Positions 49,565-59,529 of a stretch of 64,000 nucleotides of DNA are shown one piece after another. This DNA is from Limnephilus marmoratus (lineage: Eukaryota; Arthropoda; Insecta; Trichoptera; Limnephilidae): NCBI GenBank assembly GCA_917880885.1, contig OU862910.1, positions 56,039,285 through 56,103,284 of the forward strand, given 5' to 3'. A model generated the notes under the pieces. It saw nothing but the letters and a program-made list of their open reading frames with translations, searched no databases and was not told the DNA's origin. The stretch's first letter is position 1. Every line of letters starts with the position of its first letter. A program made the position numbers and the translations under genes.

Positions 49565-50571
49565 AAGAACGCTTTTATTATTACCGTGAGGATTCACGAT
49601 TACGGTGACCGCAAAAAGGCAGTAAACATACGTTCCTTATCGCTATAATGCTGCACCTCTTTCACAAGATGAGATACACAATTTACTTTGACCTGTTTCC
49701 TCCAAAGGAAAACAAGTAGTAATTTTCTTACATCTCTCTTATACACCGTACCTCCGTAGTCTCCGTAGACCACTATAATTCTACTAGCCGTGACGATAAT
49801 TTTGAAAGTATGTAATATTGTTATAAGGGTAATATTGAAGTGTGAGTGAATTCCAAAATTAAAAAAAACGTCATCAATGCGCTAATGGTTTAGCTTTTGT
49901 TCTTAAACATATAATGCTGCAGTTCTTTCTTACACACTAAATAACAACACTCGAAAATGAGACAAACAGTGAACGTATGTCTGCACCCCTCAAAAGGAAA
50001 GATACAATCATTTTCATACATCTCCCTCACACGTATAAAGGAAATAAACGCAAGGAAAAAGAGTACTTAGAAACAGAAACATTTTTTTCCATGAGCTCCA
50101 CACAGGAGGCCCTGAGGAAAATAATTTCCCTCAGGGCCTATGTCATCTTTGGGGATGCCGTGTGGAGGGTTTTTTTTAAGGAAAGAAAGGAGAGGATAGT
50201 TCTGGGAAGGAAAAGGGTTTAAGGGGTGGGTAGGAATCTGGGGTTCAGTGTGTCCTTGTCATCCGCTTCCAAGACCTAGACAAACCTCACCCCATGAAAC
50301 CGGGCACCCCTGCTAAATCACCAAACGTAGCGAACCACTTGGGGTGACCTGTGGCAGAGGTGTTGGTTATCCAATAAAGGTTCCCGGGGCGGCGGTAACC
50401 ATTCCCGCCTCCCAAAGTATTATTTTGTGCGTCTCATCTTTTGTTTCACCATCGTTTAATGGGTAAGGAGGAGCTGCAGTTTTATAGCGATAAGGAACGT
50501 ATGTTTATTGTATTTTTGCCGTCACAGTACAGTAACCGTGACTCGTCACGGTAATTGTAAAAGCGCTCAAA
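49565..50571. mobile_element. TIR element with ~100-bp inverted ends, host of a nested insertion
   Basis: The left part (GAACGCTTTTATTATTACCG, ACATACGTTCCTTATCGCTA) and the right part on the minus strand (GAGCGCTTTTACAATTACCG and the same ACATACGTTCCTTATCGCTA) are inverted. A family A copy (50085-50417) has inserted within it. No transposase. Confidence 0.65.
50085..50417 (-). mobile_element. SINE-like retroposon, family A (copy 7)
   Basis: T run, CATGAGCTCCACACAGGAGG, the CCCTGAGG / CCTCAGGG hairpin, ending GCCTCCCAAA. Very similar to copies 2, 8 and 9, so a recently active subfamily. Confidence 0.68.
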
Positions 50572-50754
50572 AACTACCCAGACAAAAATGTTAATTTGAC
50601 TTATTTAAATACCGACATGATTTCAGCTTCGATTTCGAGATTTGAAGACATTTAATATCAGTGTTGTACTATCAAATTGTATTCTGTTATTGTCCAAAAG
50701 ATTTTTTTTAAGTTATTTAGGCATTAAAATCGTATCTCATTTTATCAATGTTGA

Positions 50755-50980
50755 TTAAAGACAGAAGAGCAGTACTAGATGAATGGTGACAAGTACTGTC
50801 ACATATTTAGAATTGACTGCAGCTGATGATGATGGGAAAATACTTCTAGGAATCTCGGGCGTGTAGAAGGAATTCACTACTCTTGTTTCAATGATGTTCT
50901 TGTAAATCAACGCTGAGACTCTTGTCGTTCGTGTCTTCTTCTTGCTGTTGAAATCCACCTCGAACAAGCCAAACCGTTCA
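50755..50980 (-). CDS. Second GH1 gene, last exon (GPI-like C-terminus)
   Basis: The acceptor is TTAATTCCAG on the minus strand. It encodes [20 protein letters not shown] and the hydrophobic C-terminal tail. A variant polyadenylation signal ATTAAA lies about 100 bp downstream (minus strand, plus positions 50651-50656). Confidence 0.92.
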
Positions 50981-53900
50981 CTGGAATTAATATTAATAAG
51001 AAACCAATGTAATAATATTAATATCGAGTTCTGCAAGTATTTTAGTATGTACTCGTATTTTTGTTATAGTTGTTTCGGCTTACAAGGCCATTTTAAAACA
51101 GTCAAAGCCGAAACAGCTGTGACAAAAATACATACTTAAATACTTACTTAGACTTTTTTTAATTTTTTTTTTTTTTTTAATATTCTTTTTTTATTTGTTT
51201 ATTAAGACATACACAGTACATATAATACAGATTATAAGGTATGTTAAATTAAATTAGGAGATAAGGAGACATTTTAAAACCAAGAATTATATGCTCACTA
51301 ATTATAATTGACTGATTAAAGTTTAATGAAAAGTTAAGTGTAAGTAATTTTAAAACAATTATATCACGCCAAGATATTTAATAAATTAGTTTTGTATGTT
51401 TGCAAGGAATCATGAAAAATGTCTAATTTTTCATAGTGGGTATAAGTTATGATTGCGCGAGTAATTGGTGAGTTACTCGCTGCATTAGTGTTATTGGATT
51501 CTATATGAAACTTGCAGAACTTGATAATAATATGATATTAAATTTAGTTTTAATTAATTTTAAAAATTAAATAGAGTTCCACGAATTAAACACAAACAGC
51601 CTTACTAAAAAACCCAGTGAAAATTTTATTCAATTGACAAACGGGCGCGGATGTGAAAACATTACTAATTAAAAATTTGTTCTTTGAAAGAAATACACAT
51701 GGTTTCCGCGGCCTGAGAGGGTAGTTTATCTCTGTTTTAACCATTGATGTTCGAACGATATTTGTAATTTTTCCATAGTATTTTGAATGTTCTATATATT
51801 TCTTATTTTTGAAGGTGTCGTAAAAACAAATACCATTTATGAAAACTAGATAAAATTACCTTTTAGATTTGTGTATTTGAAATACACTTTAGCTTTCAAA
51901 AACTGCCATATTTTAAGATTCAAACTCGGAAAAAAATGGAAAAAAATTTCCTCCCACAACATTTTTGACCAAAATGTAGAGAAATTTAAATAAAATCAAA
52001 ATTAAAAAACACAGTCCTTTTATGTAATAAATTTGGAAGGAAACTATCACCTCACTTTTTCATCGTGTATACAATAAAAAAATAATAAAAAATTTAAAAG
52101 TTTTGTTTATTGCCAAAAAAATAACTTAGAAATAATACTGACTTTTAAAACAGATTTATTGCATCTCTAAAGACGTTAATTTCTTTTTATACGTTTACGA
52201 ACACATGTATTAGATATTAATATTATAAAAAATTATCACTTTTAAGGAATTCTCTTAAAATAAAGATCTTAAAATGTTAATTTTATCTTTTATGTAACCT
52301 ATAAAACAGTATTCTGACAGTTCAACTTTGAAAGTACGGCGTTTGTACAATAACTTGATTAAACTTATGTAAACCACACAAATAATACGGTATATATATT
52401 AATTATATGAATAGAACAGTTATTTCGTCACTACAATAGAAATTATTAAGTAAAATCACAACATCTAACAAAATTTTCGACATCCCGCCCGATCCGGCCA
52501 TAAACGCTTGGTTTTCAAGCTGTGTGTTCACCGCGGGCCGTTGATGCACACGCGCGCCAATAATGCTCCTGGCGGAGAATAATTAAAACAACATTTTTTC
52601 CTACTAAATTATAACCATTTGCGACGTTGTCAGATCTTTAAGCATTTTAACAGCGTGAGCACGCAAGAAACGTTATTGGTAATAAAACGTGATTTAGTGT
52701 ATACAAGGGATAATTATGTTATTGCAAAAACACAGTTAATTGGTCGCGCTGTGGTTTTTTTTTAGTAAGGCTGAAAAACAATAAGAAGCCAACGATCACA
52801 ATTGTTTTACTCGTTATTATTAACGGTAGGCAAGAGGAAGGCTTCAGACTTGGTTACATCATTTTAATGTCCAGTTTATATTGCAACTAACGTCTGTTTT
52901 GTCACTGTTCTGTTTCGTCATGGAATCATTTTTTTAGGTTATGTAATGCTGCGTTTAAACCTGATCTATTCCATAAGAATATATATTTGGTCAATTTATG
53001 CAGCATTCAAATACCATACAAAAAAGCCTGTACTCACTGAAATCAGAAGTGACAACGGCTTAGGGGGGGTAGGTGCCATCAATGGCGAAGGGAGGGGGGG
53101 GGGGGGGGGGGGGGGGGAAGGGGGGGGGGGGGTTGCAAAAGGTATTAGGTAATTTTTTGAGACCTCCACTTACCATGGCTTGATAGTGCAAATAATATTT
53201 TTCCAGGAATGCACTTCTTTCCTATGCAATACTCCCCTTAACCCCCCCCCCCCCCCCGCCGTGCGACAATCTTTTATTTATGAAGAAAAATAATTAGTTT
53301 ATTTATGAGATGAAATAAATATAAAATACGTATGAAGTATTGTTAATTATTCCAGTAATATCGAATTCACTGCTAACATGAGAGGAGAGGCCTCTCAAAC
53401 ATGGGTTATAAGTAGGCCTTCTTTTATATATTTTGTCACTCTATTTCCAGATGGTATCTTTCGCACATGATCTCAGACATAGCCAATATCCACAACCCTC
53501 CACATAGCATCCCATAAGATGAAATAGGTTCTGAGGGAAATTATTTTCCCCAGGGCCTCCTGTATTTTTTTTACATGAACTCCACCCAGGAGGCCCTGAG
53601 GAAAATAATTTCCCTCAAGGCCTATGTCATCTTTGGGGATGCTGTGTGGAGGGTTTTTTAAGGAAAGGAGAGTGGGGAGAGCTTTGGGAAGGAAAAGGGT
53701 TTAAGGGGTGGGTAGAAATCTGGGGTTCAGTGTTTCCTGATCATCCGCCTTCAAGACCTAGACAAATCTCACCCCGTGAACCCGGGGATGACCGGCCAAC
53801 TCTGAATGAAACCAATTCCGAACCACCTCAGAAATGTCAATAAGAGAGATAATATAAAATTGGTTAAATAGGTTAACTTTGATTAGGGTTGCCGGCTATT

Positions 53901-56900
53901 TTAAAATTATTTTTTCATAGCTTTTAATGACCTTTGTGAGGTGGTTCTGAGTTGGTTTCATTCTGATTTGTCATGGAACCGAACCTGGGCACTCCTGCTA
54001 AATCACCAAACGTAGCGAACCACTTGGGGTGACCTATGATAGAGGTGTTGGTTATCCAATAAAGGTTCCCGGGGCGGCGATACCCATTCTCGCCTCCCAA
54101 ATTGATTGAATTGTGTGGAGCTAATGTAAAAAAAAATAGGTTCAATGAAGTAAGTACTGACGTGTAACCACTGGTCCACTGGAAGTTGTCCATTAGCGAC
54201 CAGACGGCCAGGGCTGTCACGTTGCAGCCGTCCTGCACGGCCAGCGCCACGTTGCCCAGGGTCTGCTGCAGGTAGGCCACCCGGCCCAGGTCCATCAGAC
54301 CCTTATCAGTGGACAGTCCTGTCTCGGTGATGAAGACCTCGGGGTTGTCATAATGGTCCTTAATCCAGTTCAACACACTCCTGATTCCAGATGGATTGAT
54401 CTGGAATACAAATAAAACAACAAAAAAATAAAATTTTGCACTACCTGCGATGTAAATATGACGAAATTCTGGGATTAACTACCATAAGTATTCCTCTTTA
54501 CCCAGAATGCTAATGGAGGGAAATAGTTATATGAATTCAGTGGTCAATTTGTCACTTTTTTTACATGAGCTCCACACAGGAGGCCTTAAGGAAAAAAATT
54601 TCCCTCAGGGCCGATATCATCTTTGGGGATGCTATGTGGAGGGTTTTTTTTAAGGAAAGGAAGGAGGGGAGAGTTCTGGGAAGGAAGAGGGTTTCAGGGG
54701 TGGGTAGGAATCTGGGGTTCAGTGTATCCGCCTCCAAGACCTAGACAAACCTCACCCCATGAACCCGGGCACCCCTACTAAATCACCAAACGTAGCGAAC
54801 CACTTGGGCTGACCTATGGCAGAGGTGTTGGTTATCCAATAAAGGTTCCCGGGGCGGCGGTACCCATTCTCGCTCCCAAATTAAATTTTTTTTATTAATT
54901 AATTAAAAATTTTAATTTAATAATATTAAATTAAAAATTAAAAGTTAATCTTTACGGAGGATTTGTTTAGGTTTTTTATGTGGGCTACGTACGTTTTCAT
55001 CATACCAGGTGAGGCAGTTTATAAACGCGTTATTATGGGTGGGAAGCCGTAATAAAAGCAGTTTATTTACAATGATACATTTATTTTCAATTTTCAGACC
55101 ATCTCTTGGGCCTGCTAGTAGCCAATTTCTAGAGAAAATGCGTGTGAATGCACGTGTGTATACGTGAGTTCCACCAAAAATTAAAGAAATGCATTGTGAT
55201 CGACAAAGAGTCTCTCCGTCGGGTTTCAGCTCGATCGGATGTCGGGAAGTGGGTTGATTTCCACTTTCAAGAGTTGCTTTCATTCATTCACAAAAATTAA
55301 ATTGAATTTGATATATTTAATAATATAAAAGGTTTAAAAAAAAATATTATTAACGACTGATTTATGTTAGGCCACAATTTGTTACCAAACAAGTTTTTTT
55401 TACAATGTTTTATTTAAATTATTTAATATCAACAGTACAAATATAATTAATCATTAGTAATTGCATGTCGTAGTTATAAAATAGTTGAAATAATTTTAAA
55501 TTCTGACAATTTATCCATAAAATAGTAGGTTGGGCAGAATGATTTTTTAATAATTACTATCATGAAAAATACACACAAAAAATTACAAACGATGTTGATT
55601 TCTTAAAAGCTGATTTCTTTGACGTGATTAAAACAAATTAGAACACAAATAAATTAAATAGCAATAACTTTGTTTTTAGAAATTCAAAATTTGATTACTT
55701 AGTACGAAAAATTCTCAAAGAAGAAACGTTTTCCAGGACAATTAAAAAAAATAATAGAATCTTTCCATCGAAAACGAAATCCGTTATTAATAATTACGAG
55801 TATGCCAGGAATATAGTAAACACATTTTAAAAATCTATTAGATCTCGCCATCTGTGGAAATAAATTATAAGTTAGGTAGGTAACTACCTAATAAAACTGT
55901 TTGGTTGGATTGATAAGTTTAACTTCAACGTGCAGATAAAAGAGTTCTCTTAAAATAATTATCACAAGCTCATTGCGTTATATATTTGAGTAGAATAAAT
56001 ATTTGTGCAAACTTATAATTTTCTTTAATAGTAACTGATATTTCACGTGACTACAGTTAAGGACCATTAACCAGCGGCCGAGAATTCAAATTTCGTCGAA
56101 AGATAGTCAGTCTTTTGCAAAGGCTTTCGTCGAAAGATAGTCAGTATTTTGCAAAGGCTTTCGTCGAAAGATGTACTTTTACCCTTGCACATACATGGCG
56201 GTTCCGATGAGAAAGATTGATTATTTTCATATAATCTATAAACTCAATATCGATTTTATTTCATACAAATTTTACTTTAACATATACCTAGATTCAAGTT
56301 AGCAAATAAAAATGCTCAAAACATCTGCCAGAGAGTTGATTTTATAATAATTTTTTCCGTGTTGGTGTTTGCGGTGAACAAGGTGGACTGAAATCCTGAA
56401 GGTGAATGTAGACATGTTTAATTAATAAAACACATCTTAAAAGAATGTCCCCGAAATGACTCCCGATGCAGTCGACTGACTTGGTAACCTCACCATTTCA
56501 AGAATATTATTTTTATTTTTTGGTAATTGTTAAATATTAAATATGATATTATTTCTTACCCTTAACCATTTCGAAGCTGATCTCTCCCAAAATTTCGATT
56601 CCAGCAATTCCAATCCCAGATCATCGGCCAAAGACGGTTCCGGGTAGTTCGGTCTTTGCCCTTTGAATGCTCGGTAGTACAGGGAGGTATAGTAGTTCAG
56701 TCCCAGGAAGTCTGCGGATCCCTTTAGAAGCTGTTTTTCCTCAGCAGTGAACTCCGGGAGACGGGACGCGGAGTATCCTTGGAGAATACTGCGGTTGTAA
56801 ACGCTGGCCTTCATCAGCGCCGGGTAGTCTCCTTCCTCGGAGAAGATTGGGTTGGCTTGCCATCCCAGCTGTAAAATGAATAAACTGTTTAAGGATCCTG

Positions 56901-57885
56901 TTGTCTGAATGTCTTCACAAAATAGATCCGCAAAGCTTGCTACAAATTTGTTATTTTAGTTTGTTATTTGGGATTTTGACATTGTGCATTGCCCACTTTT
57001 GGCATTGAAAAAACTGAGGTAATAAATTTGGAAAGCTAGATCAGGTTAAAAGGACAATCGTTAATGTAGATATGTAAATGGGTTTCTCATCTAAATAAAT
57101 ATGTTGTTTAAACTTACCGTAAACTGCATGGCTTTTTCTGCTGCTGCCTTGTCCTCCGTCGAATTGGAGAATGGTTCTACCCAGGGAGAGTACAGTGATA
57201 TTCCCACACGTCCTGAAATGAATTAGAAAAATATATCAATGGTCAATTAATAGTCTAGAGCAGTAAATGCATAAAGTGATTTCTAGTAAAATAAATAACT
57301 TCTTACCTTGTTGAATGGGTTTGAAATCCTTTTTGTATAAATTGTACACTGCAGAGTGAGCCAACAAAATATGATGACCGCACAAATACTCCATCACTCC
57401 CTGGAATTGCACTGATGGCGCATAATCCATGTCAGTTCCATAACCGTTCGTACAGATCAGGGTCGGTCCGTTGAAGGTAATCCAAGTTTTAACTTTGGTT
57501 CCAAAGTACTCAAAGACGACTCTTGCGTATTCCAAGTAGTAACCGGTCATTAAAGGGTTGCTCCAACCTCCTAGCTCCTGCAGTCTGTTCGGAAGATCCC
57601 AGTGGTATAAAGTGACAACTGGTGTGATGTTATGCAGGAGGAGTTCGTTTATCAGGTTGGTGTAGTATAAAACTCCATCTCGGCTGACTTTGTCGCTGAA
57701 GCCAGAGGGGAGGAGGCGAGGCCAGGATATGGAGAAGCGATAGAAGTCCACGCCAAGCTCCCGCAGCATCTGGACATCCCTCTTGTAGAGATGGTAGGAA
57801 TCGCAAGCCTCGTCTCCTGTAGAGCCATCCACTATCCTGGAAGGCTTTGCATGTGTAAAGTTGTCCCAAATGCTTTCCGCTTTAT
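50755..57885 (-). CDS. GH1 paralogue, 3' part, acid/base Glu replaced by Gly, GPI-like tail
   Basis: Exons on the minus strand: 57885-57307, 57212-57118, 56868-56560, 54400-54162 and 50980-50755. All splice sites are GT-AG and phases agree, giving 482 codons including stop. Upstream exons were not found; about 55 N-terminal residues are missing. GH1 blocks include [19 protein letters not shown] (nucleophile Glu kept, Asn changed to Thr) and DNFQW (usual Glu changed to Gln). The acid/base block reads TFNGP instead of TFNEP, with codon GGA at 57467-57469. The C-terminus [12 protein letters not shown] followed by [16 protein letters not shown] looks like a GPI-anchor signal: small residues, short spacer, hydrophobic end. 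Family knowledge: loss of the proton donor abolishes or changes hydrolysis, as in plant myrosinases (Gln) or klotho-like proteins. I infer a pseudoenzyme or altered enzyme on the outer membrane. Confidence 0.88.
51035..51140. repeat. Imperfect palindrome with hammerhead-like remnant
   Basis: TACTCGTATTTTTGTTATAG / TTGTTTCGGCTTACAAGGCC is inverted in AAAGCCGAAACAGCTGTGAC / AAAAATACATACT. The minus strand has GGCCTTGTAAGCC-GAAAC, stem II plus the GAAA box of a hammerhead, but no CTGANGA box. Confidence 0.5.
51150..51597. other. AT-rich intron sequence of the second GH1 gene
   Basis: Poly-T run and AT-rich DNA with a block at 51190-51260 (TTTATTTGTTTATTAAGACA) resembling other LINE-like tails in the window. 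No exon. Confidence 0.35.
51598..52773. mobile_element. TIR element with CAGCCTTACTAAAA ends
   Basis: The left end CAGCCTTACTAAAAAAC and the right end GTTTTTTTTTAGTAAGGCTG are inverted. The 1.18-kb interior is AT-rich with no transposase. The CAG start resembles hAT elements, but the flanking eight bases (AACACAAA, AAAAACAA) are not an exact duplication. Confidence 0.55.
53086..53256. repeat. G-tract and C-tract facing each other
   Basis: About 45 bases that are almost all G (53086-53132) and a 15-17-base C run (about 53239-53255) are separated by about 105 bp. They could form a G-quadruplex or a hairpin, or reflect an assembly or repeat-copy artefact. Lengths in such runs are unreliable. 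Confidence 0.7.
53440..53565 (+). mobile_element. SINE-like retroposon fragment, family A, abutting an inverted copy
   Basis: CCCTCCACATAGCATCCCAT, GAGGGAAATTATTTTCCCCA and GGGCCTCCTGTA form the 3' hairpin end of a plus-oriented copy that directly meets the minus-oriented copy starting at 53560. Confidence 0.5.
53560..54106 (-). mobile_element. SINE-like retroposon, family A (copy 8), interrupted
   Basis: T run, ACATGAACTCCACCCAGGAG, hairpin, then CCCCGTGAACCCGGG; it resumes after an insert with CCTGGGCACTCCTGCTAAAT and ends CGCCTCCCAAATTG. The insert is at about 53786-53985. Confidence 0.65.
53786..53985. mobile_element. Foldback insert inside family A copy 8
   Basis: About 195 bp with inverted ends: AATGAAACCAATTCCGAACC / ACCTCAGAAATGTCA and, on the other strand, AATGAAACCAACTCAGAACC / ACCTCACAAAGGTCA. 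The host sequence GAACC-GGG is present on both sides, consistent with a target duplication of about 8-9 bp. No coding capacity. Confidence 0.65.
54162..54400 (-). CDS. Second GH1 gene, exon with nucleophile block
   Basis: The acceptor is TGTATTCCAG and the donor GTCAGT. It encodes [20 protein letters not shown] (nucleophile Glu in FITETG) and [12 protein letters not shown]. It is 239 bases with the same phases as exon 7 of the plus-strand gene. Confidence 0.93.
54555..54882 (-). mobile_element. SINE-like retroposon, family A (copy 9)
   Basis: T run, ACATGAGCTCCACACAGGAG, hairpin, AACCCGGGCACCCCTACTAA, ending CTCGCTCCCAAATT. It lies in an intron of the second GH1 gene. Confidence 0.68.
54883..56090. 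other. Intron sequence of the second GH1 gene
   Basis: AT-rich. A 112-codon minus-strand frame (55283-54945) contains [20 protein letters not shown] and [17 protein letters not shown] but has no domain or splice context; it may be a fragment of a dispersed repeat. Confidence 0.4.
56091..56172. repeat. 34-bp tandem repeat
   Basis: Two and a half copies of TTTCGTCGAAAGATAGTCAG + TATTTTGCAAAGGC. Confidence 0.85.
56560..56868 (-). CDS. Second GH1 gene, third visible exon
   Basis: The acceptor is ATTTTACAG and the donor GTAAGA. It encodes [40 protein letters not shown] and GLNYYTS; 103 codons, phase 0 at both ends. Confidence 0.94.
57118..57212 (-). CDS. Second GH1 gene, second visible exon
   Basis: The acceptor is ATTTCAG and the donor GTAAGT. 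It encodes [20 protein letters not shown] and AAEKAMQFT. It is 95 bases, identical in length to exon 5 of the plus-strand gene. Confidence 0.94.
57307..57885 (-). CDS. Second GH1 gene, first visible exon (NGP in place of NEP)
   Basis: The acceptor is AATGTTTCTAG and the donor GTAAGA. It corresponds to exons 3 and 4 of the plus-strand gene fused without the intron after the LQ codons. It encodes [33 protein letters not shown] and [15 protein letters not shown]. Phase 1 requires an upstream exon. Confidence 0.94.
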
Positions 57886-58314
57886 CTAGAAACATTTAAA
57901 AATAACCGTGATTGAACGTAAAAATAATGAAGGTAGATAGCAACTGCTTTCAGTGCTTATTGCTTAGGTACAGTTTATCAAATAAGAGTAGAAAACATAT
58001 GAGGGCGCCACTGTTGTTCAAATGGCAATACTAAAAATATAATCACGGTGATAATCTAAAGCCGTGTAACCTACATTTTTATTAAAAATTAAAAAGGCAA
58101 AAAGTGAAAACCATTTTTTTTTATTCCACTGATCTCAAAATTAGAATTGCATATAGATACTTTATTATTATATGTTTGCAATTTCGTACTAACACAATGA
58201 AGAATAATGATATTGTAATAAAATATAAAGCACACTTTGGAAATTGCTCATGTAACCGACGTGTTGCTCTCCCTCATTTATTAATTTTAATTTTATATGT
58301 TTTTGCTATGTACA
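57886..58314. other. Upstream intron of the second GH1 gene (start)
   Basis: AT-rich; no match to the N-terminal GH1 block was found here or anywhere to the end of the window on the minus strand. Confidence 0.5.
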
Positions 58315-59285
58315 ATGCCCCGGTGCAACCAAATAAAGCTTGTGTGCCAAGTTTGCACCGGGAGACATTCTAGAATCCTATAATTTTAATAATTTTAACA
58401 ATTAATACCTTATTTATGCTTATTTACGCCTCCAAAGGCAACCAGGCTGACTAGCCTCCTTTTATTTTTAATTAAGACCCCTTTGAGGGCCTTAATTTCC
58501 AGCCTTAGGCTAAAGCCCTAAGAAGGGCCATTTGCCTTCACTCCCTTGCCGCTCTGCTGTTATGGCTCTGCAGGAGGCGGCAGCTCCGCCAAGCGGGCTG
58601 CTCTCTATTTTAATTATGGCCCTTTTTAGGGCCTTTTTTCGTCCTGGCCACTAAGTTCAATAATACCGTGCCGCCAGCAACGATCTTTTTCAAAACACAT
58701 TTTTTCAATTTTAAATGTCTTTTTCTTAATACACAGATGCCCTGGTGACACAAGTAAAAACTTGGTTACCAAGTTGCCACCAGGAGACATCCTAAACTTA
58801 TTATTTCATCGCCTTCAGGGCTATTTTTCCGGCTACAAAGCCAAAACACCAATTTGGGTGTCCCTATTAAGGGCCTTTATATTGGTCAAAAATACACCAT
58901 ATTTTAATATAACTTCGTTTAAACACCCCGTAGGACGCTGAAACTAAGACGTTTCAGTGCAGAGTCCTACGGGGCATCCATAGAGCCATAAATAAACATT
59001 GTAACTCTTAAACTGCCAGCGCTATCAGCACTTGAGCAGATTTTCGAGACTTTAGCATCATTTCACTTTTTCTCCATTTTAAAAATCCCAGGACCTCGTA
59101 AAGCGACGGAACCAAAAGGTTTCGATAGCCAAGCTTACGGGGGACCTGGGAAAAATATTAACTTCTTTGTAACTATTCAAACACTTTGTTAAATAACAAA
59201 TACCTACCGACAAAAAGTCAAACTTCCTTAAAATCAACCCAAACTCAGCAAACAAAAATTCTACGGATAGAGAATATCCGTAGAA
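58315..59285. other. Array of nested stem-loops of unknown nature
   Basis: Five strong structures occur in order. 58315-58370: outer stem CCCGGTGCA/TGCACCGGG. 58739-58790: CCTGGTG/CACCAGG enclosing AACTTGG-tta-CCAAGTT. 58925-58973: CCCCGTAGGAC/GTCCTACGGGG enclosing CTGAAAC/GTTTCAG. 59087-59150: CCCAGG/CCTGGG enclosing CGTAA/TTACG and GGAACC/GGTTTC. 59259-59285: TTCTACGGATA/TATCCGTAGAA. The first two share ATGCCC...GGAGACAT-CTA, and their stems differ by a compensating C-G to T-A pair. Short hairpins (GGCCCTttttAGGGCC and others) fill 58450-58660 and 58800-58880. It looks like part of a retroelement leader or LTR; the identity is unknown. Confidence 0.55.
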
Positions 59286-59493
59286 CCACTCTAGTTTTAA
59301 GGAAAACATTGTAAATACATTAACCTAACCTGTATAATTAATTTAAGAAAGCAATTTTAGACGACCACTTTCAAGCAAGTGTTTGCCAAAATGGGTGGCC
59401 CACAGAAAGGCACACCTTATATAGGTAAAGGGCTAGGTAAAACCTCCCACCACAAAAATGTACCACGTGACAGGTTTTGTCACGGAAATCGGG

Positions 59494-59529
59494 TATATAA
59501 ACCCGGCCATTTCTCTTAATAAATCAGTT
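59494..59529 (+). promoter_or_regulatory. TATA box plus TCAGT initiator
   Basis: TATATAA (59494-59500) lies in a small hairpin CGGGT...ACCCGG. The arthropod-type initiator TCAGTT begins exactly 30 bases downstream (59524). A hairpin GTGACA-ggttt-TGTCAC lies just upstream. Together with the preceding stem-loop array this fits the promoter of an LTR. No ORF with a domain follows. Confidence 0.55.

Noticed and set aside
54945..55283. 112-codon frame in an intron of the second GH1 gene
   Set aside because: No domain or splice signals tie it to the gene; it more likely derives from a dispersed repeat.
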